32,970 nt of DNA from an uncultured Clostridia bacterium (lineage in GTDB: Bacteria; Bacillota; Clostridia; Christensenellales; Aristaeellaceae), in NCBI GenBank assembly GCA_946414315.1, contig CAMKNZ010000022.1, positions 1 to 32,970 on the forward strand, in the 5' to 3' direction. Under the pieces are notes generated by a model. That model had not been told where the DNA came from, searched no databases, and saw nothing but the letters and a program-made list of their open reading frames with translations. This document shows, one piece after another, positions 7,694-14,689 of this stretch; position 1 is the first letter of the stretch; every line of letters starts with the position of its first letter. The translations under genes were made by a program, and so were the position numbers.

Positions 7694-7728
7694 AATCAGA
7701 ACCGCGATTTGAAAGGAGGGAACCAACC

Positions 7729-8592
7729 ATGCGTAGGAATGACAAAGGAGGCAGGCTGCTGGCAGCACTGCTGGTTCTGATCATGCTGCTGTGTTCGTTC
7801 CCGATGGTCTATGCGGCGGACACAGCTGCAGTGAACACTGTGGCGAACCGGGAATATAATCCTGAAACCGGGATGGAATCCGTAATGATTGCAGCCGAAC
7901 CCGCAGCGACGCCTGAAACGGATCCTGCGGACGTTTCGGAAGAAGAATCAGCCGAGGCGCCCGAACCGGCGGACATTCCGGAAGAGGAACCTGCAGAGGT
8001 GCCCGAACCGGCGGACATTCCGGAAGAGGAACCTGCAAAGGCGTCCGAACCGGCGGACGTTCCGGAAGAGGAACCTGCAGAGGCGCCCGAACCGGCGGAC
8101 GTTCCGGAAGAGGAACCTGCAGAGGCGCCCGAACCGGCGGACATTCCGGAAGAGGAACCTGCGGCGGAAGTCAATCCCGCAGAGGTTCCGGAAGAAGAAA
8201 CGGAAAAAGATTCCGGGCCGGAAGCTGAACCGGAAACCGAAGCGGATCCCGGCGAAGAAGCGTCTGAAGATACGCTTTACGAATTTGACGATGATGAAGT
8301 CGGTTCGGTATCCGGGGAACTGCTGGAGATATTCAACAACCCTGACACCTATGAAAGAATCGAGTTTACCGGTTCCGTGGATATCGAGCTGAAGAGCGGC
8401 GAAATCTGCTACGACCGGGATGTGACCCTGGTCGCCCGGGTATCCGGCGCGGACATGGACTACCGTCTGGTATGGGAAGCCAACGACGGCAGCGGCTGGT
8501 TCGCCGTCGCCAGCGGAGACGAATACACCTTCCTGCTCACCCCCGACATCGTGAACCGGGAGTACCGCGTAGTCCTCTTTAGGGTTTGCTGA
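7729..8592 (+). CDS. Acidic secreted repeat protein with a short C-terminal beta domain
   Basis: The product has 287 residues. Residues 1-27 form a signal peptide (RRND then LLAALLVLIMLLCSFPMVYA). Residues ~65-162 are seven tandem 14-residue units of the form EPADIPEEEPAEAP, strongly acidic and proline-rich, probably an extended stalk. Residues ~185-285 form a beta-rich domain (IEFTGSVDIELKSGE, DVTLVARVSG, YRLVWEANDGSGWF, YRVVLFRVC) that resembles one Ig-like module of larger surface proteins. The protein stops abruptly after that module with no anchor, so it may be a shortened derivative of a longer multi-domain protein. GAAAGGAGGG at 7711-7720 fixes the start. It is followed by its own strong terminator and is therefore probably monocistronic. 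Confidence 0.8.
   Translation: MRRNDKGGRLLAALLVLIMLLCSFPMVYAADTAAVNTVANREYNPETGMESVMIAAEPAATPETDPADVSEEESAEAPEPADIPEEEPAEVPEPADIPEEEPAKASEPADVPEEEPAEAPEPADVPEEEPAEAPEPADIPEEEPAAEVNPAEVPEEETEKDSGPEAEPETEADPGEEASEDTLYEFDDDEVGSVSGELLEIFNNPDTYERIEFTGSVDIELKSGEICYDRDVTLVARVSGADMDYRLVWEANDGSGWFAVASGDEYTFLLTPDIVNREYRVVLFRVC
7921..8214 (+). repeat. Seven 42-bp in-frame tandem repeats
   Basis: Units start at 7921, 7963, 8005, 8047, 8089, 8131 and 8173. The five central units are nearly identical, while the first and last are degenerate. Each encodes one 14-residue Pro/Glu-rich unit, so unit gain or loss keeps the frame. Confidence 0.9.
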
Positions 8593-8603
8593 TCCTCACG
8601 GTC

Positions 8604-8646
8604 AGGAAACGCTGTGCTGTTGTTCAGCACAGCGTTTCCTCTTTTC
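8604..8646 (+). terminator. Strong terminator of the acidic-protein gene
   Basis: A perfect 16-bp stem (8604-8619 with 8625-8640) with a 5-base loop is followed by CTTTTC. It lies 12 bases beyond the stop codon. Confidence 0.9.
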
Positions 8647-8783
8647 TCCGGCTCTTTCGTATGGTATGATGCAACAGCACAAGGGCAGTCAAAAACAGCG
8701 CAAGCGGATGCAACGGCATTTCCCGCCATGTGTGATAGAATCAGCCTGAAGAGGGGAAATTCAATACACACGGAGGGTTTGAA

Positions 8784-9998
8784 ATGAAAAAACTTCTTTG
8801 CGCACTCCTGGCTGCCGCCCTGGTTTTCACCTTTTCCCTGAATGCCGCCTTTGCTGAACCGCCGAAGGAGGAACCCGGTGTGACGGTCTATTTCCCCAAC
8901 TGGAACATCTATTCCGACAGCCGCTGCAGCGTGAACGGCCTGCCGTGGGACCGGCTGGACTGCGTCAACCATGCCTTCTGGGAAGTCGTCCCGCGGGACG
9001 GCGGCTTTGCCGTCGTCTCCACCGATCCCTGGGCAGACACGGATCCGGACAACCCCGTGGCCCATTTTCCCAAATACGCGGAATGCGCGGAAAAGTATCC
9101 CGACACAAAGATCCTGATCTCCATCGGCGGCTGGACGGATTCCGGCCATTTCTCCGAGATGGCGCTGACCGCGGAAAGCCGCGGCTCCTTTATTCAGAGC
9201 TGCCTGGAAACGCTGGACACTTATCCTTTCCTCTCCGGTCTGGATATCGACTGGGAATATCCCGGCGTGGCCCGGGATCCCGAGGATGAAAGCGACGAGG
9301 GAAACCCGGTCGTCGGCGACGACCGGACCAACTACACCCTGCTGCTGAAGGAACTCCGTGAAGCGCTGGATGAACACTTCGGAGCAGGCAAAAAAATCCT
9401 GACCGTCTGTGCCGGCGCCTCCGTGGGCTGGTCCCTCTCCATGCAGGACTATGCTTCCCTGCATCCCTATGTGGACCGGATCAACCTGATGACCTACGAC
9501 ATGGCCGGCCCCTGGGAAGAAACCACCGGCCACCATACGGCGCTGCTGGGGGAAAACTCGACGGAGACCGCTGTCAATTACCTGCTGGACCAGGGTGTGC
9601 CGGCGGAGAAGATCGCCATCGGTTCTCCGCTTTACAGCCATGGATGGAAAATGAACGAGCCCGCGCATGATACGGTCGGCGCCGCCGCGGCGCCCATCGG
9701 CGACCTGACCTGGCATGATCTGCTTCCCCTGGAGCAGGCCGCCGTCCCGGAAGGAACCCCCGGCTGGCATATGGGCTATGATGAGCAGAAAAAAGCCGGC
9801 TGGCTGTGGAACGACGACCCCGCCAGTTCCGATTACCTGGCTTTCTTTACCTACGACAGCGCCGCCTCCCTGCAGGCAAAGCTGGATTATATCAACGAGC
9901 ACGGCCTGGGCGGCCTGATTGTCTGGGAAGTGCACGGCGACAGCATCGACGGGGATTGGCCCATGATCACCCGGATGCACAACGCGCTTCATCCCTGA
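8784..9998 (+). CDS. Secreted family-18 glycoside hydrolase (chitinase-like)
   Basis: The product has 404 residues. A signal peptide (MKKLLCALLAAALVF...AAFA, cut near residue 24) is followed by a complete GH18 barrel: the SxGG-type strand LISIGGWTDSG (111-121), the catalytic DxDxE as LDIDWEYP with Glu158 as acid/base, and the later landmarks RINLMTYDMAGPW and GLGGLIVWEVHGD, whose Trp lies at the end of the barrel. This family hydrolyses beta-1,4-linked N-acetylglucosamine polymers (chitin or peptidoglycan-type glycans) by substrate-assisted catalysis. There is no carbohydrate-binding module, LysM or anchor. ACGGAGGG 6 bases before the ATG supports the start. The intergenic region upstream (8647-8783) has a possible TATGAT at about 8666 but no clear -35. 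A terminator shared with the convergent gene follows. Confidence 0.93.
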   Translation: MKKLLCALLAAALVFTFSLNAAFAEPPKEEPGVTVYFPNWNIYSDSRCSVNGLPWDRLDCVNHAFWEVVPRDGGFAVVSTDPWADTDPDNPVAHFPKYAECAEKYPDTKILISIGGWTDSGHFSEMALTAESRGSFIQSCLETLDTYPFLSGLDIDWEYPGVARDPEDESDEGNPVVGDDRTNYTLLLKELREALDEHFGAGKKILTVCAGASVGWSLSMQDYASLHPYVDRINLMTYDMAGPWEETTGHHTALLGENSTETAVNYLLDQGVPAEKIAIGSPLYSHGWKMNEPAHDTVGAAAAPIGDLTWHDLLPLEQAAVPEGTPGWHMGYDEQKKAGWLWNDDPASSDYLAFFTYDSAASLQAKLDYINEHGLGGLIVWEVHGDSIDGDWPMITRMHNALHP

Positions 9999-10008
9999 TC
10001 GGAAAACC

Positions 10009-10040
10009 AACAGCCTCAGCGTTATGCTGAGGCTGTTTTT
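10009..10040. terminator. Shared convergent terminator
   Basis: A perfect 12-bp stem AACAGCCTCAGC (10009-10020) and GCTGAGGCTGTT (10026-10037) has a 5-base loop and a T-run to 10040 on the plus strand. The stop codon of the minus-strand acyltransferase (10022-10024) lies inside the loop, so its coding end is built into the hairpin. Confidence 0.88.
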
Positions 10041-10804
10041 CTGTCCGTGTTCTTCGGGTATTGGTTTTTCGGAATATTCGGATACGGCACCACCGTATGT
10101 TCCGGCAGCGCGGAAGCCAGGTCGGAGACCGCTTCCAGCAGTACCCCGCAGATCCGCGCCCGCTCTTCGTCCTCCGGTGCCTCCGGGTTGTACCGGACCG
10201 GCTCGCCGAAGTATATGCCGCTCAGCCGCGGTGCGGTATACATCGGCACGAAGCAGACAGCCTTCCCGGTCCTGCGGTGATACAGCTTTGCCAGGTCGAC
10301 AAAGTGCTCCTGGAACTGCCACAGGATCCCGTTATACGCTTCCGCCCTTTCCGGAAAGATCACGATGTCCGCGCCCGCGTTCAGTTTTTCAACGGATGTG
10401 CGGAACGTCGTCATGACCCGCGCGTCATGCCTTACCGGGATCGTGTGGGCATTGGAAAAAACGTATTCCGCCAGCGGCGCGATTACATAGCTCAGCAGCT
10501 TATAGAACCAGCGGACCGCTTTGGGCTTCATGGACCAGAAATCCTGGAAGGCGTAGGCCGGCACTTCCTTCCGGTTCATCATCTCCCCGATACACCAGAT
10601 GTAATGGAGCCGCTCCAGGTACAGTTCCGAGGCGATGGGCCCGTACATCTGGCAGTGGTTCCCGACGAGCACACAGGACTCATCCGGCAGGTTTTCCGTA
10701 CCGTGCAGCGTGTATTTCGGAGAGACCGCCCAGATAATCCGGTAGATCAGGCGGTAAAACTTCGGGCTGTCCTTGCCTATGTTTGCTTTGACAGTCGGTT
10801 GCAT
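10022..10804 (-). CDS. PlsC-like lysophospholipid acyltransferase family protein
   Basis: The product has 260 residues. The fold landmarks of the 1-acylglycerol-3-phosphate acyltransferase family are present: LHGTENLPDESCVLVGNHCQMYGP near residues 33-56, the region around VIFPERAEAYNG (148-159), and VPMYTAP with GIYFGEPVRYNPE. The usual catalytic HX4D is not conserved: His50 is kept but position 55 is Gly instead of Asp. The FPEG substrate motif is FPER. Either another residue replaces the Asp or the protein has a different acyl-transfer or binding role. The start at 10804 lies 3 bases beyond the GtrA stop, with AAGGAC in the GtrA end as ribosome site, so it is the last gene of the four-gene overlapping operon. 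Confidence 0.75.
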   Translation of the reverse strand: MQPTVKANIGKDSPKFYRLIYRIIWAVSPKYTLHGTENLPDESCVLVGNHCQMYGPIASELYLERLHYIWCIGEMMNRKEVPAYAFQDFWSMKPKAVRWFYKLLSYVIAPLAEYVFSNAHTIPVRHDARVMTTFRTSVEKLNAGADIVIFPERAEAYNGILWQFQEHFVDLAKLYHRRTGKAVCFVPMYTAPRLSGIYFGEPVRYNPEAPEDEERARICGVLLEAVSDLASALPEHTVVPYPNIPKNQYPKNTDRKTASA

Positions 10805-10807
10805 CAG

Positions 10808-11263
10808 TCACTCTTGTCCTTTCGCCCTGGCCCGCTCGTTCGTATCGATGGATTTTCCGAAAACGAAGAACCGCTGATACAGGTATTCCGTCACAAAATT
10901 AAGCACCATGTTCAGGATCGTCACGACCATCCCGTCCCAGCCGCAGGTTCCCTCCAGGTAATGTCCCAGGAGGGTCGTAGCCGGGGTAAAGACCGCGTAG
11001 TAGGCCGCTACCTTCAGCATGGCGATGGGTACGTTGGTTGCGGAACGGAAGGTAAACTCCCGGTTCAGCGTAAAGTTCCACACCACGGAAAGCACCAGCG
11101 CGATCAGGTACGCAACCCAGTACTCCCAGTGCAGCACCTCATACATGACCGTGAACGTGCCGAGCTCGATCGCCCCCGCCGATATGGAAAACAGCACAAA
11201 CTTCACCGTCCGGATCAGTTCGCTGCGATCCTTGGTTTTCTTTTCATTCTCCATGCTTTTCAT
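10808..11263 (-). CDS. GtrA-family membrane protein
   Basis: The product has 151 residues from the ATG at 11263, which overlaps the TGA of the glycosyltransferase gene as ATGA, a typical translational coupling. The longer frame upstream lies inside that gene and is not used. Four hydrophobic segments fit GtrA: VKFVLFSISAGAIELGTFTVMY, YWVAYLIALVLSVVWNFTLN, AAYYAVFTPATTLLG and a last one ILNMVLNFVTEYLYQRFFVF. The family phrases 'NFxLNRxxTF' (NFTLNREFTF) and the end 'YxxxRxxVF' are present. GtrA proteins are thought to flip or assist transfer of polyprenyl-phosphate-linked sugars. The neighbouring flippase-like, GT4 and acyltransferase genes agree with a cell-envelope glycolipid or polymer role. 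Confidence 0.88.
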   Translation of the reverse strand: MKSMENEKKTKDRSELIRTVKFVLFSISAGAIELGTFTVMYEVLHWEYWVAYLIALVLSVVWNFTLNREFTFRSATNVPIAMLKVAAYYAVFTPATTLLGHYLEGTCGWDGMVVTILNMVLNFVTEYLYQRFFVFGKSIDTNERARAKGQE

Positions 11264-12432
11264 CCCCTGATTCTGAATTGATCTATTACCGTCTGATACC
11301 GCTCCATCACCATCGGCACCAGCTTTTCCCATGACAGCGGGATCGTCTCCCGGGCGCACTGTCCGATCTTTTTGAGATCTTCTTCCGCAAAGATCCGTTG
11401 GATCTCTCCGCTCATGGCCTCCGGCACTGCTTCCGCCGTGAACCCGTTCACATTCTTTCGGATCGCCCCGGCGGCATTCGATCCTGCCGTCGCCAGCGTC
11501 GGAACGCCCAGCACCGCCGCTTCCCGCAGCACCAGCGGCGCGTTGTCGAACATCGACGGGAAGAACAGCAGGTCCGCGTTCAGGTAAACGCCCCGGAGCA
11601 GGTCCCGGTCCCGGATCAGCCCGGTAAACAGCACCCTGTCCGCCAGGTTCAGGCTCGCCGCGTACTGTTCAATCTCCTTCTCGTCCTTCCCGCTCCCGGC
11701 CATGACCAGGAACCAGTCGCCTCCCCGGTCGCACAGCAGCCGGAAGGAGTCCAGGATCAGCTTCTGGTTCTTGTACCAGATCTGCTGGCCCACGAACAGC
11801 AGCACATGTTTCCCCTGCGGAATATGGAGTGTTTCCGCCGCCCGTTCCTTCAGTTCGGGCAGGTTGTCCGGAACGGAGACGTCCGTTCCGTTCGGCATCA
11901 CATGATAGGGTTTCGTATATCCGTAGGATCGGAGCGTTTCCCCTGTCTCTTCCGAGCAGGCCCATACCTCGTCGCAGCTCTCATACAGCTTCACGATCTG
12001 CCCGGTGACCATCTTCGAGATGGCTTTGCTCTTCGTGAATTCATAGATCGCGTCGTAGTATTTGGAATGGAAGGTCGCCACCACCGGGACCTTTATCTTC
12101 TTTCCCAGGCTCACGGCATACTTCCCCAGCAGTGAGGGGCTGTGCAGGTGGAAGATATCCGGCTTTACCTGTGCGATCTCCGCTTTCAGTTTCCGGTCGA
12201 TCTTCGGCACCGCGCTGGCATACCGGGAAAAGGGCGCCCGGGCTGTCACGGACGTCAGCACCGGATATGGGAAGTCGTGCTTCTGCAGGTAATGGCTTTC
12301 CATCGCCGGGCAGACCACCGTGGCGTTTTGCATATGCCGGGCATATTCATGCACGGTTTCTGTCACACCGTCAATCACCGGAAAATAGTTGTCGATAAAT
12401 TCCACCGGACGAAGGGCAAGCGGTTCACTCAT
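11260..12432 (-). CDS. GT4-family glycosyltransferase
   Basis: The product has 390 residues with two Rossmann halves. The N-terminal half has the early loop ENYFP-like FIDNYFPVIDGVTETVHEYARHM replaced at the glycine-rich turn, plus HLHSPSLLG (95-103) and TFHSKYYD (120-127). The C-terminal half has FVGQQIWYKNQKLILDSF, VMAGSGKDE, LFTGLIRDRDLL and the nucleotide-sugar binding stretch FPSMFDNAPLVLREAAVLGVP. In that stretch the usual EX7E is D296-x7-E304. The protein resembles glycolipid-forming enzymes that transfer glucose or mannose to diacylglycerol or polyprenol acceptors; sugar and acceptor are not readable. Its start overlaps the end of the flippase-like gene by 8 bases and its stop overlaps the GtrA start, so the three are translated together. 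Confidence 0.88.
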   Translation of the reverse strand: MSEPLALRPVEFIDNYFPVIDGVTETVHEYARHMQNATVVCPAMESHYLQKHDFPYPVLTSVTARAPFSRYASAVPKIDRKLKAEIAQVKPDIFHLHSPSLLGKYAVSLGKKIKVPVVATFHSKYYDAIYEFTKSKAISKMVTGQIVKLYESCDEVWACSEETGETLRSYGYTKPYHVMPNGTDVSVPDNLPELKERAAETLHIPQGKHVLLFVGQQIWYKNQKLILDSFRLLCDRGGDWFLVMAGSGKDEKEIEQYAASLNLADRVLFTGLIRDRDLLRGVYLNADLLFFPSMFDNAPLVLREAAVLGVPTLATAGSNAAGAIRKNVNGFTAEAVPEAMSGEIQRIFAEEDLKKIGQCARETIPLSWEKLVPMVMERYQTVIDQFRIRG

Positions 12433-13534
12433 CCGTCTTCCCTCCCCGGCGCCTTCCGCGCAGCGCGTTCACGCCGTAGATCACCGCGCCGATGATGATG
12501 AAGGAATAATGGCAGAAGATCCGCCAGATCAGCATCGCCCAGAACACGCCGTCCGACCGCATCGCGGAAAAAACCAGGTAGAACGCACCCTCCGCCGCGC
12601 CGGCGTTCCCCGGCGTCGGCACCAGGCAGATCGTCGCGTAGATATAGATCGTGCTGGCGAAAATATGGAAGAACTCCACCGAAGCGCCGAACATTTTCAG
12701 CACGAAAAACGGCATGCTGCACAGCGCGATCCGGTAGATCAGCGACAGGGCCAGCAGGCAGACCATCGCCAGCTTGTCCTTCGCGATCACGGCCAGGCTG
12801 CTGTGATAGCTGTCCAGCATTTCCATCACCCTGGCCGTGCTCTCCTCCGGGTCTTTGACCAGGCGTATCCGGCCGCACAGGCGGATCACGGCGGAAACGA
12901 TCTTTTTTACCGTCTTCGGCATCACGGAAAACAGGACCAGCAGGCACGGGATCAGCGAAAAGAGCAGCAGGCCGAAATAGGCGGTAAACCGGATCGCCTC
13001 CAGTTCCACAGAGCGCCAGGCGACGAACACATACAGCGCCAGCAGGATGAATCCTGCCTGCATCGTAACGTATCCGGTGATCGTCATCGCCGAGGACGCG
13101 CCGTCGGAGTACCCGTGCTTATGCAGCCACATGATCTGAAAAGGCTGTCCGCCCGCGCCGGAGGGCGTGATGCAGTCATAATACTTCCCCAGCGCGGCCG
13201 TCTCAAAGGCGACGCGCAGCGAGACCTTCTCCTTCAGGGAGCGCATCATCAGCAGGTATTTCAGCGTTTCCGCGCAGATCAGGACCGCCAGGCACAGCCC
13301 GGTGCAGCCCAGGTAAAACAGCGCCCGTTTCGTGAAGCGCAGTCCGACGGCTCCCGCCGGCTTGCCTGAAAACTCGTTGATGGCTGTCGCCGCGATCACC
13401 GCGATGTTGATCAGCACAAACAGCACTGTCCAGATATGCTTTTTCTTTTTGTCCTGTTTATTGATGTCCATTCCGGTGTTGTCAGATTCACTTTCATTAA
13501 CTATTTGTCGCCTGGTTCTGTCCTGCAGCTTCAT
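12425..13534 (-). CDS. Flippase-like / lysylphosphatidylglycerol synthase transmembrane (UPF0104) protein
   Basis: The product has 369 residues with about eight hydrophobic segments. The two diagnostic motifs of the LPG_synthase_TM/YbhN family are present: ITPSGAGGQPFQ (122-133) and PTPGNAGAAEGAF (306-318). There is no soluble lysyl-transferase domain, so this is the membrane part only, as in stand-alone members thought to move or gate lipids. The start is uncertain: GAAGA stands before the ATG at 13534, while an in-frame ATG at 13471 begins just before the basic stretch DKKKKH. It is the first gene of a four-gene unit (flippase-like, GT4, GtrA, acyltransferase). A structured repeat lies just upstream. 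Confidence 0.85.
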   Translation of the reverse strand: MKLQDRTRRQIVNESESDNTGMDINKQDKKKKHIWTVLFVLINIAVIAATAINEFSGKPAGAVGLRFTKRALFYLGCTGLCLAVLICAETLKYLLMMRSLKEKVSLRVAFETAALGKYYDCITPSGAGGQPFQIMWLHKHGYSDGASSAMTITGYVTMQAGFILLALYVFVAWRSVELEAIRFTAYFGLLLFSLIPCLLVLFSVMPKTVKKIVSAVIRLCGRIRLVKDPEESTARVMEMLDSYHSSLAVIAKDKLAMVCLLALSLIYRIALCSMPFFVLKMFGASVEFFHIFASTIYIYATICLVPTPGNAGAAEGAFYLVFSAMRSDGVFWAMLIWRIFCHYSFIIIGAVIYGVNALRGRRRGGKTDE

Positions 13535-13542
13535 TCTTCACA

Positions 13543-13646
13543 GGGCATGTGGGGCGCAGCCCCACAACCAATATTTTCCCCGTCCCCGTTTCAGCATAGT
13601 ATCAACATCTTACAGCAGCAAAACGGGGAAGGGGGTCAGGGGGAAA
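13543..13646 (+). repeat. Structured dispersed repeat, copy 1
   Basis: This ~104-bp element shares three blocks with 32582-32683: a 23-base block beginning GGGCATG that contains the hairpin GTGGGGC-GCA-GCCCCAC (13549-13565), an 18-base block TTCCCCGTCCCCGTTTCA, and a closing G-rich block ACGGGGAAGGGGG plus CAGGGGGAAA. CCCCGTTT and AAACGGGG can pair across a ~36-base variable middle. It lies 23 bases beyond the 3' end of the minus-strand acyltransferase-fold gene. It encodes nothing recognisable. Confidence 0.8.
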
Positions 13647-13668
13647 AGGCTAAGAAAGGGAAAGGGTT

Positions 13669-14556
13669 TTACCCTTTCTTCACTTTGGGCACGTGATACT
13701 CCACGCCCTGTTCAAACCGGACCTTGTCCGGCGGAGTTTCCAGTTCTTCCGGATTGTCCAGCAGCCGCAGTACGTCAAAGAAGAACGCGGCATAGTGTGC
13801 CCCGGAGCAGACCCGTTCGTCCGCCGTCATGCCCAGCGGCAGCCACCGTTTCATCCGGGCTTTTCCGTCTTCCACAGTCGCTTCCTTCAGGATGCTGCCC
13901 ATGCCGATGAACAGGCTCACGTCACCGAAGTTGTAGATATGGTGAAAGGGATGATGCAGACCGATGGATCCGTTGTTGGTGATGAACATGCCGCTGTAAA
14001 AAGGCAGTTCCCGGATCAGCACCTTCGGGGCAATCCCGTAACGGTCCAGCAGTTTCACCACTGCCACGATCAGCGTGGCCAGGCCGGGGACAGCCAGCAC
14101 CGCCCGGGCCAGGCGGATCACAAAGTCTCCGTCTTCCGTCGCCCGGCTCTGTTCCACCGCGGCGTTCATCCGGTCCCGTACGTCAAAGATTGTGTCTGTC
14201 AGGTCAAACAGAATCCGGACCGTGGTCTCGTTGCTGTCCGTATTCTGGGGATCCTTCAGCACCGTATAGGAAACGGAGCAGTTGTTCCGCGCGTAATACT
14301 GCTTGTTGAAAATGAACCGGTTGGCCTCCGGATTGTTGCTGATCGCGCGCACATACGCCGCCACCAGGATCTGCATGAAGGTGATCTTCTCCCCTTCCTG
14401 GCTCTTTTTCACAATATACCGGCTCAGCTTTTCGTAATCGGCCTTGTGCTCAAGGAACACCTGCGCGTCGCAGCGCATCGGCATCAGATACGGGGTAATC
14501 TGCATGATCGGGTCCTGCTTCTTCAGCCTCTTCCCGTCCGGTCTGCGTCCAAACAT
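13669..14556 (-). CDS. Chloramphenicol-acetyltransferase/E2-fold protein with altered catalytic motif
   Basis: The product has 295 residues and matches the core of the CoA-dependent acyltransferase superfamily (2-oxoacid dehydrogenase E2 catalytic domain and CAT): ITFMQILVAAYVRAISNNPEANRFIFNK, RELPFYSGMFITNNGSIGL, HHIYNFGDVSLFIGMGSI and a C-terminal motif region. There is no lipoyl or peripheral-subunit-binding domain. The catalytic HxxxDG is here E247-RVC-S251-G (ADERVCSGAHY), so both the catalytic His and the supporting Asp are replaced; normal acyl transfer is doubtful. It has its own promoter (14589-14617), GGAGGG 8 bases before the ATG, and no obvious partner genes. A non-enzymatic or altered role is inference. 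Confidence 0.82.
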   Translation of the reverse strand: MFGRRPDGKRLKKQDPIMQITPYLMPMRCDAQVFLEHKADYEKLSRYIVKKSQEGEKITFMQILVAAYVRAISNNPEANRFIFNKQYYARNNCSVSYTVLKDPQNTDSNETTVRILFDLTDTIFDVRDRMNAAVEQSRATEDGDFVIRLARAVLAVPGLATLIVAVVKLLDRYGIAPKVLIRELPFYSGMFITNNGSIGLHHPFHHIYNFGDVSLFIGMGSILKEATVEDGKARMKRWLPLGMTADERVCSGAHYAAFFFDVLRLLDNPEELETPPDKVRFEQGVEYHVPKVKKG

Positions 14557-14588
14557 GTTTCATCCCTCCGTTTGATCATAGATAATTT

Positions 14589-14617
14589 ATTGTACCATTT
14601 ATATCCTTTCTGCTCAA
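14589..14617 (-). promoter_or_regulatory. Promoter of the CAT/E2-fold gene
   Basis: On the minus strand TTGAGC (14617-14612) and TACAAT (14594-14589) are separated by 17 bases, a near-consensus sigma-A promoter placed about 35 bases before the ATG at 14556. Confidence 0.75.
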
Positions 14618-14639
14618 TATTCAGCCAGGCGAACAGATC

Positions 14640-14672
14640 AAAAAGTCCTGAGGACATATGTCCTCAGGACTT
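14640..14672 (-). terminator. Terminator of the unknown secreted-protein gene
   Basis: A 30-base perfect palindrome (14643-14657 with 14658-14672) can form a stem of about 12-13 bp. On the minus strand it is followed by five T. It begins 18 bases after the stop of the gene ending at 14690. Confidence 0.88.
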
Positions 14673-14689
14673 CCGGGCTGCGGAATCTC

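Larger units (their letters stand above)
7417..7728. other. Divergent intergenic region with a palindrome-rich promoter
   Basis: This 312-bp region separates the minus-strand Nudix-HD gene from the plus-strand acidic protein gene. Its right half contains three nested or adjacent inverted repeats around a promoter-like sequence (listed separately). Near 7517-7540 a short GCC..GGGC stem is followed by TTTTTTATTTTT, which resembles a plus-strand terminator but has only about 4 pairs and no gene upstream. Confidence 0.4.
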
